From Streptomyces sp. V1I1 (lineage in GTDB: Bacteria; Actinomycetota; Actinomycetes; Streptomycetales; Streptomycetaceae): DNA of 64,000 nt. Under the pieces are notes generated by a model. It searched no databases and was not told where the DNA came from. It was given only the letters and a program-made list of their open reading frames with translations. A program made the translations under genes and the position numbers. Location of the stretch: positions 6,324,501 through 6,388,500 of the forward strand of contig NZ_JAUSZH010000001.1 of the NCBI RefSeq assembly GCF_030817355.1, given 5' to 3'. Below, in pieces: positions 7,788 through 16,392 of the stretch (positions are counted from its first letter, which is position 1; each line of letters opens with the position of its first letter).

Positions 7788-10316
7788 ATGTCCGTACTGA
7801 CGCGCGACGAAGCGCAGACCCGAGCCCAGCTCCTCGACGTCCACCGGTACACGGTCGAGCTCGATCTCACCGGCGGCGAAGAGACCTTCGACTCCCGAAC
7901 CGTCATCCAGTTCACCGCGCGCGCGGCCGGGGACACCTTCGTCGAGCTCAAGCCGGCCGTGCTGCGCTCCGTCACTCTCGACGGGCAGCCCATCGACCCG
8001 GAGTCACTCGCCGAGAACCGGCTCGCGCTCACCGGCCTGAGCGCCGGGGAGCACGAACTGCGCGTCGAGGCGGACATGCGCTACTCCCGCACCGGTGAAG
8101 GCATGCACCGCTTCACCGACCCCACCGACGGCGAGACTTACGTCTACACCCAGCTCTTCATGGAGGACGTCCAGCGCGTCTTCGCCGCCTTCGACCAGCC
8201 CGACCTCAAGGCCGTCTTCGAAATTTCCGTCACAGCGCCCGAGGGCTGGACCGTCCTCGGCAACGGCGTCGCCACCCCCGACGGCGACGGCCGCTGGACC
8301 TGCGCGGAGACCCCACCGCTCGCCACCTACTTCGTGGCCGTCGCGGCGGGCCCCTGGCACTCCGTGACAACCGAGCACGCAGGGCTGCCCTTCGGCATCC
8401 ACTGCCGCCGCTCGCTCGCCCCCCACCTCGACGCGGACGCCGAGGAGATCCTCGAGATCACACGCCAGTGCTACGACCGGTACCACGAGAAGTTCGAGGA
8501 GCCGTACCCCTTCGACTCCTACGACCAGGCATTCGTGCCCGAGTTCAACGCCGGGGCGATGGAGAACCCGGGCCTGGTCACCTTCCGCGACGAGTTCATC
8601 TACCGCTCCGCCGTCACCGACACCGAGCGGCAGACCCACGCCATGGTCATCGCCCACGAGATGGCCCACATGTGGTTCGGCGACCTCGTCACGCTCAAGT
8701 GGTGGGACGACATCTGGCTGAACGAGTCCTTCGCCGAGTACATGGGCTACCAGACCCTCACCGAGGCCACTCGCTTCACCGACACCTGGGTTGACTTCGC
8801 GATCGGCCGCAAGTCCTGGGGCTACGACGCCGACCAGCGGCCCTCCACCCACCCCGTCGTCCCGGACCCGCACGCCGTCCCCGACACCGCGTCGGCAATG
8901 CTCAACTTCGACGGCATCTCGTACGCCAAGGGCGCGTCCGCCCTGCGCCAGCTGGTGACCTGGCTGGGCGAGAAGGACTTCCTCGCCGGGATCAACACCC
9001 ACTTCGCCCGGCACAAGTTCGCCAACGCCACACTCGCCGACTTCATCGACTCCCTCGCGCACGCCACTGACCGCGATGTGCACGGCTGGGCGGAGTCCTG
9101 GCTGCGTACGACCGGCGTCGACACCCTCACGCCGACGGTCACCGAGTCCAACGGCAGCTGGGCGCTGCAGATCGCCCGCGACGGCAGCCGCCCGCACCGC
9201 ATCGCGGTCGGCGCGTACGACGCCGACCCGGTGGACCCCGGCCGGCTCGTGCTGCGAGACAGGCTCGAACTGGACGTCCCGCAGAACGGGAACGGCGGCA
9301 CCCACCCGGGCCGTCGCCCGGCCCTCGTCGTCCTCAACGACGGCGACGCCAGCTACGCCAAGGTCCGCCTGGACGCCGCCTCCTGGGACACGGCCGTACG
9401 CTCCCTCTCCGGCATCCCGGACCCGCTGACCCGCGCCGTCGTGTGGAACGCCGCCCGCGACATGGTCCGCGACGGCGGCAGCGTCTCCCGCGGGGCGAAT
9501 TCCGGCCCCCTGACCATGACCCCCACCGCCTATCTGGAGGCCGCCAGCGCCCACCTCCCGCACGAGTCGGACCTCGCCGTCGTCCAGGGCGTCCTCGCCT
9601 TCGCCGCCGGCCAGATCGCCGACCGCTACCTTCCCGCCGACGAGCGGCCCGCCGCCCTCGGCGCGATCAGGGGCATCTGCCGCGACCTGCTGCGCCGCAC
9701 CGAGGACGGCAACGGCCCCGGCCTGCGCCTGACCGCCGTACGCCACTTCATCGACGCCGCCGCCCAGCCGGAGACGCTCCAGGAGTGGCTGGCCGACGGC
9801 AGCGTGCCCGGCGGCCCGGAGCTCGACCCGGAACTGCGCTGGCGCATCCTGTACCGCCTCGCGGTCCTCGGCGCGATCGACGACGCGGCGATCGCCGCGG
9901 AACTTGACCGCGACCCCAGCGCCACCGGCCAGGAGGGCGCGGCCCGCTGCCGCGCAGCCCTGCCCACGCCGGAGGCGAAGGCGGCGGCCTGGCAGCGGCT
10001 GTTCACCACGGACTCGCTGTCCAACTACCTGTTCACGGCAACGGCCCAGGGCTTCTGGCAGCCCGAACAGGCCGATCTGGTAAGGGAGTACGTCCCCCGC
10101 TACTACTCCGACTCGGTGTCCCTGGCCACCCGCCGCGGCCCCGCCATCGCGGAGGCGGCGGGCCGCTACGCCTTCCCGCTCCACGCGGTGGACGCGGAGG
10201 CGCTGCGACTGGGCGAGGAGTGCCTGCGCGACGCGGACCTGATCCCGGCGCTGCGCCGCAAGCTGGCCGACCAACTCGACGACCTGCGCCGCGCGTTGAC
10301 GGTCCGCGGCGGCTAG
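7788..10316 (+). CDS. pepN: aminopeptidase N (M1 metallopeptidase)
   Basis: 842 aa, normal for actinobacterial PepN. Removes N-terminal residues from peptides in the cytoplasm, with one zinc ion. The GAMENPG exopeptidase signature lies near residue 255, the zinc site HEMAHMWFGD near 290 with the third ligand Glu about 19 residues later in NESFAEYMGYQ. The ERAP1-like C-terminal helical domain fills the last 300 residues. ATG 7788 matches the usual MSVLTRDEAQ start; Met at 7779 and an upstream frame are less likely. It is followed by a repeat-rich intergenic region with no downstream partner, so it is probably monocistronic. Confidence 0.95.
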   Translation: MSVLTRDEAQTRAQLLDVHRYTVELDLTGGEETFDSRTVIQFTARAAGDTFVELKPAVLRSVTLDGQPIDPESLAENRLALTGLSAGEHELRVEADMRYSRTGEGMHRFTDPTDGETYVYTQLFMEDVQRVFAAFDQPDLKAVFEISVTAPEGWTVLGNGVATPDGDGRWTCAETPPLATYFVAVAAGPWHSVTTEHAGLPFGIHCRRSLAPHLDADAEEILEITRQCYDRYHEKFEEPYPFDSYDQAFVPEFNAGAMENPGLVTFRDEFIYRSAVTDTERQTHAMVIAHEMAHMWFGDLVTLKWWDDIWLNESFAEYMGYQTLTEATRFTDTWVDFAIGRKSWGYDADQRPSTHPVVPDPHAVPDTASAMLNFDGISYAKGASALRQLVTWLGEKDFLAGINTHFARHKFANATLADFIDSLAHATDRDVHGWAESWLRTTGVDTLTPTVTESNGSWALQIARDGSRPHRIAVGAYDADPVDPGRLVLRDRLELDVPQNGNGGTHPGRRPALVVLNDGDASYAKVRLDAASWDTAVRSLSGIPDPLTRAVVWNAARDMVRDGGSVSRGANSGPLTMTPTAYLEAASAHLPHESDLAVVQGVLAFAAGQIADRYLPADERPAALGAIRGICRDLLRRTEDGNGPGLRLTAVRHFIDAAAQPETLQEWLADGSVPGGPELDPELRWRILYRLAVLGAIDDAAIAAELDRDPSATGQEGAARCRAALPTPEAKAAAWQRLFTTDSLSNYLFTATAQGFWQPEQADLVREYVPRYYSDSVSLATRRGPAIAEAAGRYAFPLHAVDAEALRLGEECLRDADLIPALRRKLADQLDDLRRALTVRGG

Positions 10317-10332
10317 CCCTCGCTGATGGCTC

Positions 10333-10485
10333 CGCCCCGAAATTCAGCCCCTCCGGCGATTGAGGAGCGGGTCCGGGGCGGAGCCCCGAAATCAAGCCTC
10401 GTGGGGGTCCCCCCGGACGGAGTCTGGGGGAGTTTGAGGCGCGGGGTCTGGGGCGGAGCCCCAGTTGCGGGAAGGGGCGGGTAGG
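10333..10485. repeat. GC-rich intergenic repeat family, copy A
   Basis: Modules include a self-complementary GGGGGTCCCCCC core, an AGTCTGGGGGAG block, a GGGGTCTGGGG stretch with a GGGGCGGAGCCCC palindrome, and the tail GGGAAGGGGCGGGTAGGGGA. The same modules recur at 32393-32575 and inside hrpB at 37577-37752. Such elements are common in Streptomyces; function is unknown, and many can fold as terminator-like hairpins. Confidence 0.75.
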
Positions 10486-10633
10486 GGAACAGGCTCCGCG
10501 CAGCGGCCCCCGCACCCCACTCACCCCCCGGGCCATATCAACAACCCGCCCCCCAACTCCCCCCTTCCCCACCGCAGTACCACTTTCGGGTCCGGATCGT
10601 TGAGCTCTGCGGGCACCCCGCCGGGTCCCCCGT

Positions 10634-10645
10634 ACACCCTGGTGT
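10634..10645. promoter_or_regulatory. palindrome upstream of the decarboxylase gene
   Basis: ACACC-CT-GGTGT is a perfect 5+5 inverted repeat 29 bases before the ATG at 10675. It could be an operator; no regulator is adjacent to suggest which protein binds. Confidence 0.35.
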
Positions 10646-10674
10646 GACACCCCGCGCTCACCGGAGGACCCCGC

Positions 10675-12075
10675 ATGAGTACGCCGCCGCCCGGCCCGCC
10701 CCTCGCCGGAGGAACCGCAGGCCCCGACGCCCTGCGGCCGCTGCTCGCCGTCGTGCTCGATGCGCTCCACGAGGGCGCGGTGGCGCGCGGCGGGCCGTTC
10801 CCCGCCGGCGGCCCCGACGCCGTCGCCGCGCGGGTCCGCGAGGCCGCCGAGCCCGTGCTCCCCGACCGCGGCACCGGCGCCGAAGACGCCCTGCGCGGCC
10901 TCGTCCGCACCCTCGCGCACGGCGCCGCCGACCCCGCGGACCCCCTGTGCGTGGCCCATCTGCACACCTCGCCACTCGCGCTCGCCGTCGCCGCCGATCT
11001 CGCCGCCTCCGCGCTCAACCCCTCCATGGACTCCTGGGACCAGGCCCCGGCCGCGTCCGAGCTGGAGGCCCTGGTCTGCCGCGCCCTCTCCGCCGAGGTC
11101 TACCCGCACCAGGCCGGCCCCGACGCCCTCGTCACCACCGGCGGCACCGAGTCCAACCTGCTCGGCCTGCTGCTGGCCCGCGAACGCCGCGGCGCGGTCC
11201 AGGTGATATGCGGCGCCGCCGCCCATCACTCCGTACACCGCGCCGCCTGGCTCCTCGGCCTGCCCGAGCCGGTGACCGTCCCCACCCCCTCCGGCGTCCT
11301 CGACCCCGCCGCACTCGACAAGGCCCTCGCGGATCTGCCCGGCCCGCTCCTCGTCGCCGCCACCGCGGGCACCACCGACACAGGGCGAATCGACCCGCTC
11401 CCCGAGATCGCCGACCTGTGCGGGCGCCACGGCGCCGAGCTCCACATCGACGCCGCCTACGGCGGACCGCTGCTGTTCAGCGCGGAGCACCGCGGCAAGC
11501 TGGCCGGCCTGGAGCGCGCCCAATCCGTAACCCTCGACCTGCACAAACTGGGCTGGCAGCCGATCGCTGCTGGCCTGCTCGCCGTACCCGACCGGGCCCT
11601 GATCGCTCCCCTCGGCATCACCGCCGACTACCTCAACGCCGACGACGACACCGAGGCCGGGCTGCCCGACCTGCTGGGCCGCTCCCTGCGTACGACACGA
11701 CGCCCCGACATCCTCAAAGTCGCCGTCACCCTCCGGGCGCTCGGCCGCACCGGCCTCGGCGCGCTCGTCGACCGCACCTGCGCCGCCGCCCAGCAACTCG
11801 CCGACCTCGTCGAGGAGCACCCCCGCCTCGACCTGTATGAGCGGCCCGTACTCTCCACCGTCCTGTTCCGGCCCACCGGGGCCACCGACGAGCAGACCGC
11901 GGACATCCGCCGCACGCTCCTCGCCGACGGCCGGGCCGTACTCGGCCGGGCCCGCGCCGACGGCCGCCTCTGGCTCAAGGCCACCCTGCTCAACCCGCAC
12001 GCCACCCCCGGCGACCTGGCAGCTCTGATCCAGGAAGTCCTGATCGAACTCGTGAAAGGCAGCACCCCACGATGA
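10675..12075 (+). CDS. PLP-dependent amino acid decarboxylase (DesA-like)
   Basis: 466 aa, group II decarboxylase. It probably decarboxylates lysine, ornithine or another amino acid to a diamine or amine. PLP site features: TTGGTESNLLGLL binds the phosphate, HHSVHRAAWLLGL stacks the ring, HIDAAYGGPLLF carries the Asp contacting the pyridine nitrogen, and LDLHKLGWQP holds the Schiff-base Lys. It resembles the lysine decarboxylase DesA and related siderophore enzymes. GGAGG at 10663-10667 supports the ATG. Its TGA overlaps the ATG of the next gene (ATGA), so translation is coupled to a flavin N-hydroxylase, the classic pairing for N-hydroxydiamine formation. No DesC/DesD homologue follows. Substrate is inferred from the pairing only. 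Confidence 0.85.
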   Translation: MSTPPPGPPLAGGTAGPDALRPLLAVVLDALHEGAVARGGPFPAGGPDAVAARVREAAEPVLPDRGTGAEDALRGLVRTLAHGAADPADPLCVAHLHTSPLALAVAADLAASALNPSMDSWDQAPAASELEALVCRALSAEVYPHQAGPDALVTTGGTESNLLGLLLARERRGAVQVICGAAAHHSVHRAAWLLGLPEPVTVPTPSGVLDPAALDKALADLPGPLLVAATAGTTDTGRIDPLPEIADLCGRHGAELHIDAAYGGPLLFSAEHRGKLAGLERAQSVTLDLHKLGWQPIAAGLLAVPDRALIAPLGITADYLNADDDTEAGLPDLLGRSLRTTRRPDILKVAVTLRALGRTGLGALVDRTCAAAQQLADLVEEHPRLDLYERPVLSTVLFRPTGATDEQTADIRRTLLADGRAVLGRARADGRLWLKATLLNPHATPGDLAALIQEVLIELVKGSTPR

Positions 12076-13505
12076 CCGGCATGCCCGCAACCGAACACTC
12101 CCCCCAGGGGGCGTGGGGGGACCCCCAGCCCCACGACCTCGTGGGCATCGGCATCGGCCCGTTCAACCTCTCCCTCGCCGCGCTCGCCGACGGTGTCCAC
12201 GGCGGCCTCGCCACCGCCTTCTACGAGCAGCGGCCCGCCTTCCACTGGCACCCCGGCCTGCTGATCGAGGGCACAACCCTCCAAGTCCCGTTCCTCGCCG
12301 ACCTGGTGACGCTCGCCGACCCCGCCAGCCCCTGGTCCTTCCTCAACTATCTGCGCTCCCGGGACCGGCTCTTCCCCTTCTACTTCGCCGAGCGGTTCCA
12401 CATCCAGCGCGCCGAGTACGACGACTACTGCCGCTGGGTCAGCGACAGCCTCACCGGCCTGCACTTCGGCCACCAGGTCGACGCCGTGCGCTGGAACCCC
12501 GAACGCTCCCTGTTCGAGGTCGACTTCACGCAGCTCGACGCCGAGGGCGAGGCGGAGGCCCTGGGGCGCGCGTACACCCGGCACATCGCGCTCGGCATCG
12601 GCACCGAGCCGTACGTGCCCGAGCCGCTCAGACCGCTCGCCGACGCCCCGACCGTCCCGGTCATCCACTCCGCCGACTACCTCGACAACCGCGAACGGCT
12701 GCTGGCCGCCGAGCACATCACGATCATCGGCTCCGGACAGTCGGGCGCCGAGGTCTTCCTCGACCTGCTACGGGCCCGGCCGGCGGGCGCCGAGAAGATC
12801 CACTGGCTGGCCCGTACCGAAGCCTTCGCGCCGATGGAGTACTCCAAGCTCGGCCTGGAGCACTTCACCCCCGACTACACCCGCTACTTCCACGCGCTGC
12901 CCGAGCAGACCCGCGACGCCCTCGTCCCACGCCAGTGGCAGCTCCACAAGGGCATCGACGCCGACACCATCGCCGCCATCCACGACGAGCTCTACCGCCG
13001 CACCCTGAACGGCGGCTGGCCCGACGCCGTCCTCACTCCCGGCGTCTCGGTCCGCACCGCCGGCCGGGTCGCCACCACCAAGGTCGAACTCCACATCGAG
13101 CACACCCAGCAGGGCACCCGCTCCCGCCTCACCACCGACGCCGTGGTCCTCGCCACCGGCTACCGCGAGCGCTCGCTCGACCGGATGCTGGCCGGCCTCG
13201 ACCCGCACATGATCCGTGACGCGGCCGGGCGCCCGCGCATCGACGACCAGTTCCGGCTGCTCCTGGAGAGTTCGGTGACCGGCTCGGTGTACGTACAGAA
13301 CGCGGAGCGGCACACGCACGGCGTCGGCGCGCCCGACCTCGGCCTGGCCGCCTGGCGCAGCGCGAGCATCCTCAACTCCCTCACCGGCAAGGAGCCCTAC
13401 CCGCTGCCGCGTCGCACCGCCTTCACCAGCTTCGGCCTGGACCGCGAACGGGCCCTGCCGGCACACACGCCGGAGGGCCTGCGCCCGCTGCTGGAACACT
13501 CCTGA
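12072..13505 (+). CDS. lysine/diamine N-monooxygenase (DesB-like)
   Basis: 477 aa, FAD- and NADPH-dependent N-hydroxylating monooxygenase of the IucD/SidA/DesB family. The N-terminal FAD motif reads LVGIGIGPFNLSLAAL; the substrate/cofactor region FHWHPGLLIEGTTLQVPFL follows; the NADPH motif is IIGSGQSGAEVFLDLL; the C-terminal ATGY motif is VVLATGYRERSLD. Residues about 10-18 (SPQGAWGDP) are encoded by a GC-rich palindromic stretch resembling part of the intergenic repeat family, so this stretch is an unusual N-terminal insert. Coupled to the decarboxylase by a 4-base overlap, it likely hydroxylates the resulting amine, for example cadaverine. Its TGA abuts the convergent stop of the nucleotidase gene with no spacer. 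Confidence 0.88.
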   Translation: MTGMPATEHSPQGAWGDPQPHDLVGIGIGPFNLSLAALADGVHGGLATAFYEQRPAFHWHPGLLIEGTTLQVPFLADLVTLADPASPWSFLNYLRSRDRLFPFYFAERFHIQRAEYDDYCRWVSDSLTGLHFGHQVDAVRWNPERSLFEVDFTQLDAEGEAEALGRAYTRHIALGIGTEPYVPEPLRPLADAPTVPVIHSADYLDNRERLLAAEHITIIGSGQSGAEVFLDLLRARPAGAEKIHWLARTEAFAPMEYSKLGLEHFTPDYTRYFHALPEQTRDALVPRQWQLHKGIDADTIAAIHDELYRRTLNGGWPDAVLTPGVSVRTAGRVATTKVELHIEHTQQGTRSRLTTDAVVLATGYRERSLDRMLAGLDPHMIRDAAGRPRIDDQFRLLLESSVTGSVYVQNAERHTHGVGAPDLGLAAWRSASILNSLTGKEPYPLPRRTAFTSFGLDRERALPAHTPEGLRPLLEHS

Positions 13506-15305
13506 TCAGAAGACGGGCGTGCCGTCCCGCGTCAGCTTCCAGTCCACCGAAGCGAACTGCGCGGGATCGATCGTGCCCTTGGCCTTCGCCCACGTGATGA
13601 TCGTGTTGCGGATCTCGTCGGAGTTGGCCCACAGCTGCTTGGCCTGTGCGACATGCGGGAAGTTCCCGCCGCCGCTGGCCCGGTAGTTGTTGACCGCCAG
13701 CACGAACTGAGCGGCCGGATCGATCGGCTTGCCCGCGAAGGACAGGTTCACGATCCGCGAACCGCCCGGCTTCGCGATGTCGATCTCGTACGTCAGGCCG
13801 TACAGAGCGTCGTAGTTGTAGTCCGGAATGCTGTCGGCGTTGGTGAGCCTCGCCGGGTCCACCGGAGCACCGGGGGCCGTCTGGACGAAGTACTTCGCGG
13901 AGAACTCCAGATAGTCCTTCAGCTGGGCGCCGGTCAGCAGCCGCGCCTCCAGGGTGTTCTCGAAGACGTACAGTCCGGCCGCTTCGCGGATCGTCACCTG
14001 GCCGGCCGGGATCGCCGCCGTCCGGGAGAAACAGGAGGCCTGGGAGACGACGGGCAGCGCCGCGTACTCGCCGCCGGCCAGGGCGGTCTTCACCGTCTCC
14101 GCCTGGACATGGTTGATCAGATCGATGATCGGGACGTCCTTGTACGGGCCCTCGGTCGCGGCCATCGCGGCGGCGGAGGTGCCGATGACCTGGTTGACGT
14201 ACGCGACGACCTTCTTGTGCTCGTCGTCGAGGAGCCGGGTGATCTTCGGATCCTCGGCGGCCGTGTTGGAGTTGAGGACCTGCGCGCCGACCTTCTCGAC
14301 CGTCCAGCGGCCCTTGTTCCAGACCAGGTCGAAGTCGAAGAGGGTGAGCCGCTGGCCCCACTTGAGCGGCTCGGAGAGTACGACCTTCTCGCCGGTCTCC
14401 TTGTTGGCGACGAAGTACTCGGCGATCTCGGTGTGCGCGTGACCGACGAGTATCGCGTCGATGCCGGGCACCTGCTCGGCGACGAGACCGGCGGCGTTCT
14501 CGATGTACGGGAGCTGGTCGCCGTACGAAGAAGTGCCGCTGGAGCCCGAGTGGGCGGAGACGATCACGACGTCCGCGCCCATGGAGCGCAGCTTCGGCAC
14601 CCACTTCGCTGCCTGCTCCTCCAGACCGGGGAAGACCATCTTGCCCTGGACATTGGCCTTGTCCCAGATGGCGATGCCGGGGTTGGTCAGGCCGAGGACC
14701 GCGACCTTGACGTCACGGCCGTGCGGGGTGCACAGGCGGTGGATGCTGTACGGCGGGAAGGCCGGACGGAGCGTCTTGGCGTCCAGCGCGTTCGCGCCGA
14801 GCAGCGGGAAGTCGCACTGCTCCTCGAACTTCCGCAGCACCGGGATGCCGTAGTTGAACTCGTGGTTGCCGAGCGCCGCAGCGTCGTAGCCCATGGCGTT
14901 CATGGCCTGCGCCATGGGATGCACAGGGCCGCGCTTGGCCGTGATCGGGTCGACCTTCGCGTAGTAGTACGACAGCTGGGTGCCCTGGATGGTGTCACCC
15001 GCGTCGATGAGGAGGGTGTTGCGCCGTCCCTTCTCCTTCCGCACCTGATCGACAAGCGTCGAGATCTTCGCCAGGCCCACGTCGTTGTGTGCCTTGTCGT
15101 CGAACTCCTTGTCCGTGAAGTAGTCCCAGTTGAAGACATTGCCGTGCAGATCGGTGGTGCCCATGACGGTGAACGAGTACCGCTTCGGCGGACGTCCGTG
15201 GCTCTGGCCCTCCGCCGCGGCGGGCGCGGCGGCGGCGCCGGCGACGGCCACTCCCGCCCCGGCGGCGGCCGAACGCTCCAGGAACGTCCTTCGGTTCAGC
15301 GGCAT
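13506..15305 (-). CDS. Tat-exported 5'-nucleotidase / 2',3'-cyclic phosphodiesterase
   Basis: 599 aa. Extracellular metallophosphoesterase that dephosphorylates nucleotides for phosphate or nucleoside salvage. A twin-arginine signal begins MPLNRRTFLERSAAAGAG, followed by an Ala-rich core. The calcineurin-like domain has GTTDLHGNVF, DAGDTIQGT, LGNHEFNYG, VSAHSG and GHAHTEI metal-binding motifs in order; the C-terminal 5'-nucleotidase substrate domain includes NNYRASGGGNFP. ATG 15305 has GAGGGAG upstream; the longer frame to 15326 only adds residues outside the Tat signal. Its stop directly abuts that of the N-monooxygenase gene. It is divergent from the SIMPL gene. Confidence 0.93.
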   Translation of the reverse strand: MPLNRRTFLERSAAAGAGVAVAGAAAAPAAAEGQSHGRPPKRYSFTVMGTTDLHGNVFNWDYFTDKEFDDKAHNDVGLAKISTLVDQVRKEKGRRNTLLIDAGDTIQGTQLSYYYAKVDPITAKRGPVHPMAQAMNAMGYDAAALGNHEFNYGIPVLRKFEEQCDFPLLGANALDAKTLRPAFPPYSIHRLCTPHGRDVKVAVLGLTNPGIAIWDKANVQGKMVFPGLEEQAAKWVPKLRSMGADVVIVSAHSGSSGTSSYGDQLPYIENAAGLVAEQVPGIDAILVGHAHTEIAEYFVANKETGEKVVLSEPLKWGQRLTLFDFDLVWNKGRWTVEKVGAQVLNSNTAAEDPKITRLLDDEHKKVVAYVNQVIGTSAAAMAATEGPYKDVPIIDLINHVQAETVKTALAGGEYAALPVVSQASCFSRTAAIPAGQVTIREAAGLYVFENTLEARLLTGAQLKDYLEFSAKYFVQTAPGAPVDPARLTNADSIPDYNYDALYGLTYEIDIAKPGGSRIVNLSFAGKPIDPAAQFVLAVNNYRASGGGNFPHVAQAKQLWANSDEIRNTIITWAKAKGTIDPAQFASVDWKLTRDGTPVF

Positions 15306-15475
15306 TTCGTCTCCCTCGATGTCCATCGGTCAGCTGCACAACGCGCGTAGATTCTGGCTCAGAAGCATCGCGCGGCAACACCCCTCGCGGGTTTCGATCT
15401 GGTGTCTGCCAGTTGTCGTCGGCGGGTGCGAGAGTGTCCATGACGACTGTTTGAGGACGTACGAGGGAGCTTCCC

Positions 15476-16189
15476 GTGACCACCGACGCACCCAACACCG
15501 CCGCGCCGTACGGCACCCCCGAGACGCCGCGCGTCGCCGTGCGCGGCGAGGCGCGCCTGGAGTTCGACCCGGAGATCGCCAGGATCGGCGTCGCGGTCAG
15601 CGCACGCGGCACCGACCGGCGCAGCGCGCTGGAAGACCTCACCCGCCGCAACTCCGCCGTCCTGGACCTGATCAAGTCGTACGGCGAATCGGTGGAGAAG
15701 CTGGAGACCGGCGCGTTCTCCATCAGCCCCGAACTGGGCCGCCACGGCAGGGGCGAACGGGTCCGCGCCTATCACGGCCGGGTCCACATCACCGCCGAGC
15801 TCGCCGACTTCACCGCGCTCGGAGAACTCACCACCCGGCTCGCGGATCTGGAGCTGACCCGGGTTGACGGTCCCTGGTGGTCACTGCGCCCCGACTCCCC
15901 GGCCCACGGCGAGGCCCGCCGCCAGGCGGTGCGGGAGGCGGTCCAGCGCGCCCGTGAGTACGCCGAGGCACTGGGGGCGAGGCTGGCCGCCCTGGTCGAG
16001 CTGGCCGACCTGGGTGCCGAGAACGCCGTCCCGTACGGCATGCCGCCCGCTCCCGGCGGCATGCGCATGGCCGCGTACGGCTCGGCCGAGGCCGCCGAGA
16101 CGGCCCCGGCGCTCGATCTGGAACCGCAGCGCCAGACGGTCTACGCACAGGTGAACGCGCGCTTCACGATGACTCCTCCGCAGCTTTAG
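15476..16189 (+). CDS. SIMPL-domain (DUF541) protein
   Basis: 237 aa. SIMPL/DUF541 domain, a family found in periplasmic or cell-surface oxidative stress proteins and in cytoplasmic homologues. Typical features are VRGEARLEFDPEIARIGVAVSARG near the start, the alternating strand-helix pattern, and AREYAEALGARLAALVEL, which precedes the end of the domain. There is no signal peptide. The GTG at 15476 has GAGGGAG eight bases upstream. It is followed by 200 bases of regulatory DNA and pyk, so it is probably a single-gene unit. The molecular role is unknown. Confidence 0.85.
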   Translation: MTTDAPNTAAPYGTPETPRVAVRGEARLEFDPEIARIGVAVSARGTDRRSALEDLTRRNSAVLDLIKSYGESVEKLETGAFSISPELGRHGRGERVRAYHGRVHITAELADFTALGELTTRLADLELTRVDGPWWSLRPDSPAHGEARRQAVREAVQRAREYAEALGARLAALVELADLGAENAVPYGMPPAPGGMRMAAYGSAEAAETAPALDLEPQRQTVYAQVNARFTMTPPQL

Positions 16190-16392
16190 CGAGCGAGGTC
16201 CCCGTCATCACGCCCCGTGATCACACTGCGTTACGGACCGGCCCCTGGGTGCTGCGCACATACTTGTCATGAATGCTCATCAGAGCACCGCTGCGCACAA
16301 TTCAACACTTGTCAATAACCCTTCACGTAAAGGTTGTTGAGTAGTCATGCGCGACCAATTCTCTACCCGCCGGTAAGCCCTAGGCTCGAACC
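16190..16392 (+). promoter_or_regulatory. pyk upstream region, possible leaderless promoter
   Basis: TAGGCT at 16381-16386 ends six bases before the pyk ATG (16393) and there is no Shine-Dalgarno sequence, suggesting a leaderless transcript; no matching -35 is clear. Two identical ACTTGTCA octamers occur at 16262-16269 and 16307-16314. No gene is seen. Confidence 0.35.

Larger units (their letters stand above)
10317..10674. other. intergenic region with GC-rich repeat copy A
   Basis: The 358 bases between pepN and the decarboxylase gene hold no convincing gene. The left half is a copy of the intergenic repeat family described separately; the right half contains the palindrome at 10634-10645 and the GGAGG at 10663-10667. 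No iron box of the DmdR/IdeR type was seen. Confidence 0.7.

Noticed and set aside
10675-13505. Complete desferrioxamine cluster
   Set aside because: Only the decarboxylase and hydroxylase are present; no acyltransferase or synthetase follows and the next gene is a convergent nucleotidase.
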